A stretch of DNA of 64,000 nt from Pseudorhodoferax sp032153935 (GCF_964253035.1 NZ_CAXUQL020000001.1:6572001-6636000), one strand, 5' to 3'. Shown: positions 41,876-55,761, counted from the stretch's first letter. Translations and numbers: made by a program. Notes: generated by a model from the sequence alone, not told the origin.

Positions 41876-43654
41876 TCACGCCGTCGGCGGCGCCTCCAGC
41901 GGTGGCGTGGCGCTGAGCACCTCGGCCATGGTGGTCAGCCCTTCGGCCACACGCAGCGCACCCGCCAGGCGCAACGGCCGCATGCCGTCCACCAGCGCCT
42001 GGCGGCGCAGTGCCGACGGCTGGCCACCGGCCTGGGCAAGTTTGTCCTTGAAGCTCTCGCTGACGGTCAGCAGCTCGTACAGGCCCATGCGGCCCATGAA
42101 GCCGGTCATGCGGCATTCCAGGCAGCCGACCGGCTTGTACGGCGTGCAGGCGCCGTTGATGCGCCAGGGCTGGATCACGCGGTTCAAGGTCTCGGCCGTG
42201 GTGCTCTCGTCGGGCGCGCGGCAGTGCCGGCACAGCACGCGCACCAGGCGCTGCGCGAGCACGCCCAGCACCGTGGCGTTGAGCAGGTAGGCCGGCACGC
42301 CCAGCTCCATGAGCCGCGTCAGCGCAGCCGGCGCGTCGTTGGTGTGCAGCGTGGAGAACACCAGGTGGCCCGTCAGCGCCGACTGGATCGCCATCTCCGC
42401 CGTCTGCAGGTCGCGGATCTCGCCGACCATGATCACGTCCGGATCCTGGCGCATGAGTGCACGCAGGCCCTCGGCGAAATCGAAGTCCAGCTGGGGCTGC
42501 ACCTGGGTCTGGTTGAAGGCCGGCTCGATCATCTCGATCGGGTCTTCGATGGTGCTGACGTTCAGCGCCTCGGTCGCCACGCGCTTGAGCGTGGAGTACA
42601 GCGTGGTGGTCTTGCCCGAGCCGGTCGGGCCGGTGACGAGGATGACGCCGTGCGGCTGGCGCACCAGCGCCTCCCAGCGCTGGGCATCGTGCGGCGAGAA
42701 GCCCAGCGCGTCCAGGTCCTTGACGGCGGTGTCGGGGTCGAAGATGCGCATCACCATCTTCTCGCCAAAGGCCGTGGGCAGCGTGGACAAGCGCATCTCG
42801 ATCTCGTCGCCACGCGGGTTGCGGGTCTTGATGCGGCCGTCCTGCGGCCGGCGCTTTTCCACCACGTCCATGCGGCCCAGCAGCTTGACACGTGCGACCA
42901 CCGCATTCATGACGCCCATGGGCATCTGGTACACCGGATGCAGCACGCCATCGATGCGGAAACGGATCACGCCCTGCTCGCGCCGCGGCTCCAGGTGGAT
43001 GTCGCTGGCGCGCTGGTTGAAGGCGTACTGCCAGAGCCAGTCCACGAGTTGCACCACGCCCTGGTCGTTGGCATCCAGCGTCTTGTTGGATTTGCCGAGC
43101 TCGACCAGTTGCTCGAAGCTGGCCAGGCCCGCGCTGCCGCCAGCCTTCTGCGCCGCGCGCACCGACCTGGCCAGCGCGAAGAACTCGGCCGTGTAGCGCT
43201 GGATGTCCAGCGGGTTGGCGACCACCCGGCGCACGCTGCGGCGCGACTGGCGCTCGACCTCGGGCACCCAGTCGCTGACGAAGGGCTCGGCCGTGGCCAC
43301 CACCACCTCGCTCGCGCCGACCTGCAGCGGCAGCACCTTGTGGCGCTCGGCGTAGACCGCGCTCATGGTGTCGGCCACCTTGCCCACGTCGACCTTGAGC
43401 GGGTCGATGCGCTGGTACGGCAGGCCGGCGCGGCCGGCCAGCCATTCGGCCAGCATCTCGATGTCCAGCGGCTTGCCATCGCGCGCGCGCGCCATCGCCA
43501 CGCTGGCCAGCCGCACCAGGGCCGGCTGCGCGCTCTCGGCCTGCGCGCAGCGTGCCACGGTGCGGCGGTGTTCGTCGGCCGAGATCACGCCGTCAGCAGC
43601 CAGCCAGTCGACCAGCAGGCGCCAGGTCAGCGGGCCGGCGTACGAAGCGGTCAT
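41876..43654 (-). CDS. GspE/PulE-type secretion or pilus ATPase
   Basis: A 592-residue traffic ATPase. An N-terminal helical region (about 1-150) precedes the core with Walker A GPTGSGKTTTLY, an Asp box (STIEDPIEM), Walker B region DPDVIMVGEIRDLQTAE and a His box (GHLVFSTLHTND). A tetracysteine zinc motif follows (CRHCRAPDE, GCLECRMTG). It powers pseudopilin or pilin assembly in a type II or type IV system, but no other gsp/pil genes are near. The start at 43654 overlaps the stop of the methyltransferase-like gene by four bases, so coupling is likely. Confidence 0.88.
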   Translation of the reverse strand: MTASYAGPLTWRLLVDWLAADGVISADEHRRTVARCAQAESAQPALVRLASVAMARARDGKPLDIEMLAEWLAGRAGLPYQRIDPLKVDVGKVADTMSAVYAERHKVLPLQVGASEVVVATAEPFVSDWVPEVERQSRRSVRRVVANPLDIQRYTAEFFALARSVRAAQKAGGSAGLASFEQLVELGKSNKTLDANDQGVVQLVDWLWQYAFNQRASDIHLEPRREQGVIRFRIDGVLHPVYQMPMGVMNAVVARVKLLGRMDVVEKRRPQDGRIKTRNPRGDEIEMRLSTLPTAFGEKMVMRIFDPDTAVKDLDALGFSPHDAQRWEALVRQPHGVILVTGPTGSGKTTTLYSTLKRVATEALNVSTIEDPIEMIEPAFNQTQVQPQLDFDFAEGLRALMRQDPDVIMVGEIRDLQTAEMAIQSALTGHLVFSTLHTNDAPAALTRLMELGVPAYLLNATVLGVLAQRLVRVLCRHCRAPDESTTAETLNRVIQPWRINGACTPYKPVGCLECRMTGFMGRMGLYELLTVSESFKDKLAQAGGQPSALRRQALVDGMRPLRLAGALRVAEGLTTMAEVLSATPPLEAPPTA

Positions 43655-44433
43655 GGCGCAATTGCACCGAACACGCGCAGCCACTTGCGCGCGGGCAGGC
43701 CCCAGCGCGATTCGATCTCGGCCGCGCGGGCCAGCAAGTCAGCGCGCTCGGGCCGGCTGGCCTCGCGCTGAGCCAGCACCACGGTGTTGCCCTCGCGCGT
43801 GGGCCGGAAGGCCCAGACCGCGCGCTCGCCGAAGGCCTCGGCGATGCGCGCCAGGCTGGCCTCGTAGCTGGACGAGCGGCCGAACAGGTTGACCGTCATG
43901 GCGCCCTCCTCGGTCAGCAGGCGGCGGCAGTCGGCGTAGAAATCGGCACTGTCGAGCACGGGCGAGGCGGCCTCCTGGTCGTACAGGTCGACCTGCAGCG
44001 CGTCCACCGTGCCGTGCAGCGTGGCGTCCAGCACCGCCAGGCCTGCATCGGCCAGGCGCACCTGCAGACGCGTGTCGTCCGGCGGCAGCTTGAACCAGCC
44101 GCGGCAGGCGGCGATCACCTGCGGGTTGAGCTCGATCACCGTGGTGCGCAGGCGCAGCTTCTTGTGGCAGAACTTGGTCAGCGCACCGGCCCCCAGGCCC
44201 AGCTGCATGGCGTGGCGCTTGGTGATCCCGTCCGCGGGCACGAACAGCAGCCAGGCCATCATGCGCTGCACGTACTCGAGTTCGATGTCGTAGGGCTTGT
44301 CGATCAGCATCGAGCCCTGCACCCATTCGGTGCCCAGGTGCAGCGTGCGCACCACGCCGTCGTCGGCGAACTGCACCTCGGGCAGCGTGGGCTGGGCGCG
44401 CCGTGCCTGGGTGGATTTAGTGGCTTTGGTCAT
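43651..44433 (-). CDS. Spermidine-synthase-like methyltransferase-fold protein
   Basis: A 260-residue protein with the SpeE-type Rossmann fold: LGLGAGALTKFCHKKLRLRTTVIELNPQVIAACRGWF is the nucleotide-binding part and DALQVDLYDQEAASPVLDSADFY is the active-site region. The glycine loop (LGLGAG) differs from the GGGDG of true polyamine synthases, so it may be an aminopropyltransferase or a methyltransferase with another substrate. It overlaps both neighbours: 17 bases with the TatD gene and four with the ATPase gene. Confidence 0.78.
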   Translation of the reverse strand: MTKATKSTQARRAQPTLPEVQFADDGVVRTLHLGTEWVQGSMLIDKPYDIELEYVQRMMAWLLFVPADGITKRHAMQLGLGAGALTKFCHKKLRLRTTVIELNPQVIAACRGWFKLPPDDTRLQVRLADAGLAVLDATLHGTVDALQVDLYDQEAASPVLDSADFYADCRRLLTEEGAMTVNLFGRSSSYEASLARIAEAFGERAVWAFRPTREGNTVVLAQREASRPERADLLARAAEIESRWGLPARKWLRVFGAIAP

Positions 44434-45304
44434 CGCCCGCGATTGTGGCCTGCTCCCGCCACAGCGCCCGCAGGCGCGGCAGCGCCACCAGCGCGTTGGC
44501 CGTGGTGGCCGCCTCGATGGCAGCCAGTGGCCGGCCGCGCAGCGCCGCCAGTGTCTCGGCGATGCGCGGCAGCTCGGCCGGCGTGTTCAGGCCCTGGGGC
44601 CGGCCGGCCGCGCGCTCGGACTGGCGCACATAGAGCCACTGCGGCGGGATGTCGGGCGCGTCGGTCTCCAGGACGATGGACTCCAGCGGCAGCTCGGTGG
44701 CCAGCTGGCGCAGCTGGCGCGCGGTGTCGAAGGTCATGGCGCCGCCGAAGCCGAGCTTGAGGCCCTGGGCCAGCACGGCCTGCGCCTGCTGCAGGCTGCC
44801 GTTGAAGGCATGGGCGATGCCCTCCCAGCGCCCGCCCGCGCCGACCTCGCGCAGCTGGCGCAGGACCTGGTCGACGCTGCGCCGCGTGTGCACGATGACG
44901 GGCAGGCCGTGCCGCCGCGCCAGTTGCAGCTGCTTGCGAAAGAAATGCAGCTGGCGCGCGCGCATGGCCGGCTCGGTCAGTTCGGGCACGAAGAAGTCCA
45001 GCCCGATCTCGCCCACCGCCACCAGGCGCGGATCGCCGGCATGGGCCGCCAGGGCCGCGTCCAGGCGTTCCAGGTCGCCATCGTCGGCGCGCGGCACCAG
45101 CAGCGGGTGGATACCCAGCGCATAGGCGTCGCCGGTGCGGTGGGCGAAGGCGCGCACGGTGTCGAAGTCGAACACGCCGACAGCCGGCAGCACGCACAGC
45201 ACCACGCCGCGCTCGGCCGCCTGGGCGCGCGCGGCCAGCGCGCGCCAGTGGTCCCGGCCGAACTCGGGCGCGTCCAGGTGGCAATGGGTGTCGATCCAGG
45301 GCAT
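44417..45304 (-). CDS. TatD-family metal-dependent DNase
   Basis: A 295-residue TIM-barrel hydrolase. Metal ligands are visible in IDTHCHLDAPEF, VGEIGLDFF, VIVHTRRS, HAFNGS and ETDAPDIPP. Family members degrade DNA or remove 3'-damaged ends. The start at 45304 (MPWIDTHCHLD) opens directly into the first metal motif; the frame continues upstream without family likeness. It is first in a run with the SpeE-like and GspE-like genes, all overlapping. Confidence 0.92.
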   Translation of the reverse strand: MPWIDTHCHLDAPEFGRDHWRALAARAQAAERGVVLCVLPAVGVFDFDTVRAFAHRTGDAYALGIHPLLVPRADDGDLERLDAALAAHAGDPRLVAVGEIGLDFFVPELTEPAMRARQLHFFRKQLQLARRHGLPVIVHTRRSVDQVLRQLREVGAGGRWEGIAHAFNGSLQQAQAVLAQGLKLGFGGAMTFDTARQLRQLATELPLESIVLETDAPDIPPQWLYVRQSERAAGRPQGLNTPAELPRIAETLAALRGRPLAAIEAATTANALVALPRLRALWREQATIAGDDQSH

Positions 45305-45465
45305 GGCACCACTGTAGCGCGCGGCCCTGGGGACGCCGCACGCCGCTGGCGCCCCATCGCCGTACGTCACCAGGGGGATGCCATCCGGCCAGGGATGCGC
45401 CCTGGAATGAACCGTGGTACTGTAATTGCGTAGATCCAGCACAACGTCCCATCAGGTGATCACCA

Positions 45466-46380
45466 ATGCGCAGGCCGGCTCTTTACAGCAGTGCATCCCG
45501 TGCCCGACCGGAGCCGCCGGATGCCGACGCTGCCCCCTCCCCTCCCCAGCCCCCTGAAGCCGTGCCCATGGCACAGCCGGCCGCGCGCAAACGCTGGTGG
45601 AGCGATCCGCGCCTGCTCTGGACCACCATCGTGCTGCTGGCTGCAGCGGCGCTGGGTGCCGGCACGCTCGCCCTGCGTCCCGGCACGCGAACCTTGACCC
45701 AGAAAGACATCGACGCGGCCGTCATGCGCACGCTGGAGACCAATGTTCTGCCCTCGCCGGCTGCCAAGGCCTACGCCGCCATCATCCCCTCGGTGGTGCG
45801 CGTGATGGGCTTCGTCAAGAGCAAGGACGGCAAGCAGGACGTGGAGCAAGGCGTGGGCACCGGCGTGGTGATCGTCGACAAGGGCATCATCCTGACCAAC
45901 CTGCACGTGGTCGCAGGCGCGCAGTCCATCAAGGTCACCTTCTCCGACGGCCTGGAGAGCACGGCGAGCGTGACCGGCACCCAGCCCGAGAACGACCTGG
46001 CGGTGCTGCAGGCCCACAAGATCCCGGACGACATGATCGCGGCGACCATGCGCTCCACGGCCGACCTGATGCCGGGCGACCAGGTCGTCGCGGTGGGCTT
46101 TCCGTTCGGCATCGGCCCCTCCACGTCCGCGGGCGTGGTCTCGGGCCTGGGCCGCTCGTTCCGCTCGCCAGAAGGCAAGCATGTGCTGACCAACCTGATC
46201 CAGTTCGACGCCGCGGCCAATCCCGGGAACTCCGGCGGTCCCCTGGTCACCATGGACGGGCAGGTGGTCGGCATCGTCACCGCCATCCTGAACCCCTCGC
46301 AGCAGCGCACCTTCGTGGGCATCGGCTTCGCCGTGCCGATCGAGAACGCCGCTTCCGCGGTCGGCCTGCACCCCTTCTGA
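45466..46380 (+). CDS. Membrane-anchored S1C trypsin-like protease without PDZ domain
   Basis: A 304-residue serine protease of the HtrA/DegP type. A proline-rich N-terminal segment of about 45 residues precedes a single membrane helix (49-70). The catalytic triad is intact: His in ILTNLHVVAG, Asp in ENDLAVLQ and Ser in AANPGNSGGPL. No PDZ domain follows; the protein ends just after the protease domain. It is probably active in the periplasm. The start at 45466 is favoured by AGGTG eight bases upstream; an in-frame ATG at 45568 lacks one. It precedes the MoxR gene by 19 bases. Confidence 0.87.
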   Translation: MRRPALYSSASRARPEPPDADAAPSPPQPPEAVPMAQPAARKRWWSDPRLLWTTIVLLAAAALGAGTLALRPGTRTLTQKDIDAAVMRTLETNVLPSPAAKAYAAIIPSVVRVMGFVKSKDGKQDVEQGVGTGVVIVDKGIILTNLHVVAGAQSIKVTFSDGLESTASVTGTQPENDLAVLQAHKIPDDMIAATMRSTADLMPGDQVVAVGFPFGIGPSTSAGVVSGLGRSFRSPEGKHVLTNLIQFDAAANPGNSGGPLVTMDGQVVGIVTAILNPSQQRTFVGIGFAVPIENAASAVGLHPF

Positions 46381-46399
46381 CAACCCGAGGACCCTGTCC

Positions 46400-47407
46400 A
46401 TGAGCGACGCCAGCACCCAGAGCCCAGACACCGCCCAGCTGATGGAGCAGATCCTCTACGAGGTCAAGCGCGTCGTCGTGGGGCAGGACCGTTTCCTCGA
46501 GCGGGTGATGGTGGCCATGCTGGCCCAGGGCCATCTGCTGGTGGAGGGCGTGCCGGGCCTGGCCAAGACGCTGACGGTCAAGACCCTGGCCGAGACCATC
46601 CAGGGCCAGTTCAAGCGCATCCAGTTCACGCCCGACCTGGTGCCGGCCGACCTGGTCGGCACGCGCATCTACAACCAGAAGACCGGCGACTTCGCCACCG
46701 CACTGGGCCCGGTGTTCACCAATCTGTTGCTGGCCGACGAGATCAACCGCGCACCGGCCAAGGTGCAGAGCGCACTGCTCGAAGTCATGCAGGAGCGCCA
46801 GGTGACGATCGCGGGCGAAACGCACCACGTGCCCAAGCCCTTCCTCGTGATGGCCACGCAGAACCCGATCGAGACCGAAGGCACCTACCCGCTGCCCGAG
46901 GCCCAGGTCGACCGCTTCATGATGAAGGTGCTGGTCGACTACCCGACCGACGAGGAAGAGTTCGTGATCGTCACGCGCGTGACCGGCCCGGCCGTGCAGG
47001 TGGCGCCCGTTGCCACGGTCGAGCAGCTCGCCGCACTGCAGAAGGAGTGCCGGCGCATCTACGTCGATCCCTCGCTCGTGCAGTACGCCGTCAAGCTGGT
47101 TTCGGCCACGCGCAAGCCCGAGGCGCACGGGCTCAAGGAGCTGGCGCGCTTCATCACCTTCGGCGCCAGCCCGCGCGCCACCATCAACCTGACCGAGGGC
47201 GCGCGTGCGCTGGCCATGCTGCGTGGGCGCAGCTACGCGCTGCCCGAGGACATGAGCGACCTGGTGCCCGACGTGCTGCGCCACCGTGTGGCGCTGTCGT
47301 ACGAGGCGCTCTCCGAAGGCGTGTCGGCCGACGCGCTGGTCGGCAAGATCATGGCCCGCATCCCGGCACCGCCCAAGCCGTTGGAACATGAGAAGCTCGC
47401 CGCCTGA
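46400..47407 (+). CDS. MoxR-family AAA+ ATPase
   Basis: A 335-residue AAA+ ATPase with Walker A GVPGLAKT, Walker B LLLADEINRAP, sensor 1 ATQNPIETEGTYPLPEAQVDRF, and a C-terminal lid domain. MoxR proteins act as chaperones that help VWA-domain partners load metals or mature complexes. It shares 20 bases with the downstream DUF58 gene, and the VWA gene follows, the classical MoxR-DUF58-VWA layout. Confidence 0.93.
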   Translation: MSDASTQSPDTAQLMEQILYEVKRVVVGQDRFLERVMVAMLAQGHLLVEGVPGLAKTLTVKTLAETIQGQFKRIQFTPDLVPADLVGTRIYNQKTGDFATALGPVFTNLLLADEINRAPAKVQSALLEVMQERQVTIAGETHHVPKPFLVMATQNPIETEGTYPLPEAQVDRFMMKVLVDYPTDEEEFVIVTRVTGPAVQVAPVATVEQLAALQKECRRIYVDPSLVQYAVKLVSATRKPEAHGLKELARFITFGASPRATINLTEGARALAMLRGRSYALPEDMSDLVPDVLRHRVALSYEALSEGVSADALVGKIMARIPAPPKPLEHEKLAA

Positions 47408-48365
47408 ACCCAAGGCCGCGCCGCCCGCGCAGGCCGAGCACCTGCTGCGCCGGCTCGAGTGGACGGTGCTGCGCCGGCTCGACGGCCTGTTGCAGGGCGA
47501 CTACCGCACGCTGATGCGCGGCACCGGCATGGACCTGGCCGACCTGCGCGAGTACCAGCACCACGACGACGTGCGCCACATCGACTGGAACGTCACGGCC
47601 CGGCTGCAGCAGCCCCATGTACGCGTGTTCACCGAGGACCGTGAGATGGCGGCCTGGTTCCTGCTCGACCTCTCGCCCTCGGTCGATTTCGGCTCGGGCG
47701 AGCAGAAGAAGCGCGAGGTCTCCGCCGCCTTCGTGGCTGTGCTGGCCCGGCTGCTCACCCGCCACGGCAACCGCGTCGGCGCCATGCTCTACGGCGCCGG
47801 GCTCGACCAGGTGCTGCAGCCGCGCGCCAGCCGCCTGCACGTGCTGGATCTCCTGCACCGCATGCTCCCCAAGGACGGCCAGCCGACCGAGCCCGGCCGC
47901 GTAACGCACCTACACGAGCTGCTGCAGGCCGCCGGTGGCCTCATGCGCCGGCGCTCCACCGTGTTCGTGGTGTCCGACTTCATCAGCGCGCCGGGCTGGG
48001 AGAAGCCGCTGGCCCAGCTCGCCCAGCGCCACGAGGTGCTGGCCGTGCGCCTGCTCGATCCGCTGGAGCTGGAACTGCCCGACCTGGGCCTGATCCCGAT
48101 CCGCGACGCCGAGACCGGCGAGCAACTGCTGGTCGACACCTCGGACGCCGGTTTCCGCAAGCGCTTCGCGCGCATCGCCGCACAGCGCGAGGCCGAGTTG
48201 CGCCAGGCGCTCGGCGAGGCTGGCGTGGACACGCTGGAACTGTCCACCGACGACGATCTCGCGGCCGCCATCCTGCGCTTCGCCGAACTGCGCCGCCGGC
48301 GCAGCCGGCTGTCCGGCGCCGGCGGCGGCCTGCCCACCCATCTGCGGCCGCTCGCGGCCGCCTGA
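47388..48365 (+). CDS. DUF58 domain protein
   Basis: A 325-residue cytoplasmic protein with the DUF58 signature (YRTLMRGTGMDLADLREYQHHDDVRHIDWNVTARL) and a VWA-like region downstream (WFLLDLSPSVDFGS, with DxSxS present). It belongs with the MoxR ATPase and the membrane VWA protein in one functional unit of unknown exact role. The start (MRSSPPEPK) at 47388 overlaps the MoxR gene by 20 bases. Confidence 0.9.
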   Translation: MRSSPPEPKAAPPAQAEHLLRRLEWTVLRRLDGLLQGDYRTLMRGTGMDLADLREYQHHDDVRHIDWNVTARLQQPHVRVFTEDREMAAWFLLDLSPSVDFGSGEQKKREVSAAFVAVLARLLTRHGNRVGAMLYGAGLDQVLQPRASRLHVLDLLHRMLPKDGQPTEPGRVTHLHELLQAAGGLMRRRSTVFVVSDFISAPGWEKPLAQLAQRHEVLAVRLLDPLELELPDLGLIPIRDAETGEQLLVDTSDAGFRKRFARIAAQREAELRQALGEAGVDTLELSTDDDLAAAILRFAELRRRRSRLSGAGGGLPTHLRPLAAA

Positions 48366-48391
48366 CACGCCCCAGCACGAGGAGAACGCCC

Positions 48392-49450
48392 ATGAACTTC
48401 CTCTGGCCCCAGTTCCTCTGGCTGCTGCTGCTCACACCATTGCTGGTGCTGCTCTACGTCTGGCTGCTGCGCCGACGCAAGAAGACCGCGCTGCGCTATG
48501 CCAGCCTGTCCATCGTGCGCGAGGCCATGGGCGTGCGCCAGGGCCTCAAGCGCCATGTGCCGCCCTTGCTGTTCCTGCTTGCGCTGTGCGCCCTGATCGT
48601 GGCCGCGGCCCGGCCCATGGCCGTGATCAGCCTGCCCTCGCAGCAGGAAACCATCATCCTGGCCATGGACGTGTCGGGCAGCATGCGCGCCACCGACGTG
48701 CAGCCCAACCGGCTGGTGGCGGCGCAGAACGCCGCCAAGGCCTTCATCGCCGACCTGCCGCGCCATGTGCGCGTGGGCATCGTGGCCTTCGCCGGCACGG
48801 CCCAGGTGGTGCAGCCGGCCACGCTCTCGCGCGAGGACTTGGTGGTGGCCATCGACAAGTTCCAGCTGCAGCGCGCCACGGCCATCGGCAGCGCCATCGT
48901 GGTGTCGCTGGCCGAGCTGTTCCCCGATGCAGGCATCGACGTGGGCGCCATGACCTACGGCCGCGAGCGCCCGCGCGGCCAGTCTCTGGACAAGCTGGAC
49001 AAAGACATCGCAGCCAAGGGCGAGGTCAAGGAGTTCACGCCGGTGGCGCCCGGCTCCTACGACTCGGCCGCCATCATCCTGTTGACCGATGGCCAGCGCA
49101 CCACGGGCGTGGACACGCTGGAGGCCGCCAAGATGGCGGCCGACCGCGGCGTGCGCGTCTACACCGTGGGCATCGGCACGGTGGACGGCGAGACCATCGG
49201 CTTCGAAGGCTGGTCCATGCGCGTGCGGCTGGACGAGGAGACGCTCAAGGCCGTGGCCACGCGCACCCAGGCCGAGTACTTCTACGCCGGCTCGGCCGAA
49301 AACCTGCGCAAGGTCTACCAGACGCTGAGCTCGCGCCTGACCGTGGAGAAGAAGGAAACCGAGATCTCCGCGCTGCTGGCGCTGGCCGGCGCGCTGCTGG
49401 CGCTGGTCTCGGCCGGCCTGTCGCTGGCCTGGTTCAACCGGGTTCTCTGA
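48392..49450 (+). CDS. Membrane VWA-domain protein (BatA-like)
   Basis: A 352-residue protein with N-terminal hydrophobic segments (about 8-25 and 57-76), a periplasmic von Willebrand A domain with an intact metal-ion site (DVSGSMRATD, later TAIGSA and TDGQRTTG), and a C-terminal helix (about 328-350). It resembles BatA, which binds partner proteins through the metal site. GAGGAGAA lies upstream of the ATG. It closes the MoxR-DUF58-VWA cassette; the usual second VWA gene (BatB) and the TPR protein are absent here. It converges on the VTT gene with 17 bases shared. Confidence 0.91.
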   Translation: MNFLWPQFLWLLLLTPLLVLLYVWLLRRRKKTALRYASLSIVREAMGVRQGLKRHVPPLLFLLALCALIVAAARPMAVISLPSQQETIILAMDVSGSMRATDVQPNRLVAAQNAAKAFIADLPRHVRVGIVAFAGTAQVVQPATLSREDLVVAIDKFQLQRATAIGSAIVVSLAELFPDAGIDVGAMTYGRERPRGQSLDKLDKDIAAKGEVKEFTPVAPGSYDSAAIILLTDGQRTTGVDTLEAAKMAADRGVRVYTVGIGTVDGETIGFEGWSMRVRLDEETLKAVATRTQAEYFYAGSAENLRKVYQTLSSRLTVEKKETEISALLALAGALLALVSAGLSLAWFNRVL

Positions 49451-50134
49451 CGCCGCGCTGCGCCTCCACATGGCGCACCCAGCGCTTGGCACCAAAGCCG
49501 GCGCCGACGATGAGCAGCAAGGTGCCCGCGATCAGGGCATAGGTCAGCGGACCGGGGTTGCGCAGGGCCGCGACGATCTGGTCGACGAAGAAGGCCATCA
49601 CCAGCGTGCCGGGCGCCATGCCGAGGAAGGTGCCCAGCAGCATGTGGCGCAGGCTGATGTGCGAGGCGCCGGCCACCATGTTGACGATGGCGAACGGTGC
49701 CACCGGCACCATGCGGATCGCGATCACGGCCAGCAGGCCATGGTCGGCCAGGCGCTGGCTCACGGCGTTCACGCGCGGCCCGCCCAGGCGCTGCACCACC
49801 TCGCGGCCCAGCAGCGCCCCGAGGCCGTGGCTGGCGGCGGCGCCGACCAGGGCGCCGGCCATGCAGGTGACGAAGCCAGTCCAGGGCCCGAAGGCCACCA
49901 GCGTCACCAGCGTCAGGAAGGTCAGCGGCACGGCCAGCACCAGGGCCAGGCTCAGGCCGGCCACCGCGGCCACGGGGCCGAAGGACGCGCCGAGTTCCTG
50001 CAGGCCGTCCACGATGCGGTCCACATCCAGCCATTCGCGCATGGGCGACCAGGTCCAGGCCACGGCCAGGCCGATCAGCACGGCCAGCACCAGCACCAAG
50101 GCCCAGAGCCGACCACGCAATCCTCCCGCCGCGC

Positions 50135-50138
<4 letters not shown>
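49434..50138 (-). CDS. VTT-domain membrane protein (TVP38/TMEM64, DedA-like)
   Basis: A 234-residue membrane protein with about five to six hydrophobic helices. The VTT core is visible (FLTLVTLVAFGPWTGFVTCMAGALVGAAASHGLGALLGR ... AIRMVPVAPFAIVNMVAGAS). Related VTT proteins move lipids across bilayers, such as undecaprenyl phosphate carriers and VMP1/TMEM41B in eukaryotes. The start is GTG at 50138, overlapping the NRPS stop (GTGA), so it is co-translated with the NRPS and could move its lipid-linked product. That role is inference from position. Confidence 0.86.
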
Positions 50139-53985
<3,847 letters not shown>

Positions 53986-54001
<16 letters not shown>

Positions 54002-55761
54002 TGCGCAATCCTCTCCACGGCATAGCGGTAGCCTGCTTCGACGATCTCCGGCGCGCGCTTGTGGTCCATCATGGAATAGTCGGCCACGGGCGGCTCCAGG
54101 TAGTGGTCGGCCTGCGCCACGGTCGCGGCGCGCTTGTGCAGGCCGCCGATGTGGCCGGCCCGGTACAGGATTTCGACGATGCCGGGCTGCGTGGGATTGC
54201 GGGCCAGCATGCCCTTGAGCGCGCTGCGGCGCGACAGGCGGGCCAGGTCCTGTGCCACGGCCAGGTCTTCCTGCACGTCCACGTCGATGGCGATGATGGT
54301 GCCGTTGCCGCGCCGACGCTCCAGCGGGGTGCCCAGGCGCATGCGCATGGCATCCACGGGCACGTTCTCCAGGATGGCGCCGTCCACGAGCAGGTCGCCC
54401 TTGTGCAGCACGGGCGGGAACAACCCGGCCGGCGAGTTGCTGGCCAGCACCGCCTTCCAGAGCGGGCCGGTGTCCTGCACCGTGGTGTGGCCCTTGGACA
54501 GGTTGCAGGCCGCTGCGAAGAAGGGCCGCCACAGGCTGTCGACGCTGCGCTCGCCGAACATCTTGCGCAGGTCGCGTTCGACCCGGAAGCCCGAGACCAG
54601 CGAGATCAGCGGCAGGGTCAGCCGCTCGCCGCCGGCCGCGAAGGCCTGGGTGTTGCGCATGATCTCGTCCAGCGACAGGTCGCAGGCGTATTGCGCGCCA
54701 ACCAGTGCGCCCATGCTGTTGCCGCCCACCATGTCGATCGGGATGCCGGCCTCGTGCAGCGCGCGCAGGATGCCCAGATGGGCGTAGCCCCGCGCACCGC
54801 CGCCGCCCAGCACCACACCGACCGCGGTACCGGTCAGGAAGCGCGCGAGCCGCGCGAAATCCTCGACATGGTCGGCGCGCAGCGGATAGACGCGCTCGCA
54901 GGCACGCCCGGCCAGCCAGCGCCGCACCTCATGGGGCGACTGCGCATCGGCCGGGTGCATGACGACCAGGTGCTTGCGCTTGAGCGCATAGCCCGGCTCG
55001 CGGGCCAGCTGCTGCTCCAGTTCGCTGACGGCCAGGGCGCCATCGGCACGGGCCACGTAGATCACCTGGTCGGCCTGGCGGAAAGCGCGGCGCGTCCACT
55101 CCGTGGCCTGGGCCTCGGCCTCGTAGACCAGGTGGTCGAACTGCTCGTCGAGCGCATCGCCCGGGCCCTCGTCGCCCATGCCCTGTGCCGGTGGCGCCAG
55201 GTGCCGTGCGCGCCCGGTCTTGGCAAAGGCGGCGGTCAGGGCCCGCGCCACGGCATCGGCCTGCGCGTCCAGGTGCAGGGGCACCACCACGAAGGACTGG
55301 GCGAAATGGCGCTGCGTGACCTGCGCGCCGTGGCGCAGGTGGTTGTAGATCGCCTGGGAGAAGACGCGGTTGACGGCCAGCGGCCGCAGTTGGAGCAGGG
55401 CCTCGAAATCGCTGCTGTGCAGCACGGCCAGCGTGGAATCGCGCACCGCCGTCACGTCGGCCGTGCGCGGCTGCTGCAGGATCATGCCGGTCTCGCCCAC
55501 GCCCTCGCCCACGCTGATCTCGTTGTAGAGCAAGAGGCTGCCGTCGGGGTTGGTGCGCGACACCCGCAGGCGGCCGCTCAGCAGGATCAGCATGCTGTCC
55601 GAAGGGGCGCCCTCGCGCAGCACCTGGTGGCCGCCGGGCACGTCCTGCCGCACCAGGAAGCGCGCCAGGTCGTGCAGCACCTCTTCGTCAAGCTGGCCGA
55701 AGATGCGGCTGCTCCGCAACACCTGCAGTGCGCGCGCCTGAAACTTCTCTGCTGCGACCAT
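53986..55761 (-). CDS. Patatin-like phospholipase with cyclic-nucleotide-binding domain
   Basis: A 591-residue protein of the NTE/RssA type. The N-terminal part is a CRP-like nucleotide-binding domain (about 15-140; GGHQVLREG, VGETGMI). A middle region of about 160 residues follows. The patatin domain has the oxyanion loop GGGGARG (319-325), the nucleophile Ser349 in GNSMG and catalytic Asp460 in DGA. It likely hydrolyses phospholipid esters under control of the N-terminal domain. The start at 55761 (MVAAEKFQARAL) follows a GA-rich Shine-Dalgarno; the frame extends upstream to 55851. It heads an operon with the NRPS and VTT genes and may supply its acyl chain. Confidence 0.92.
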
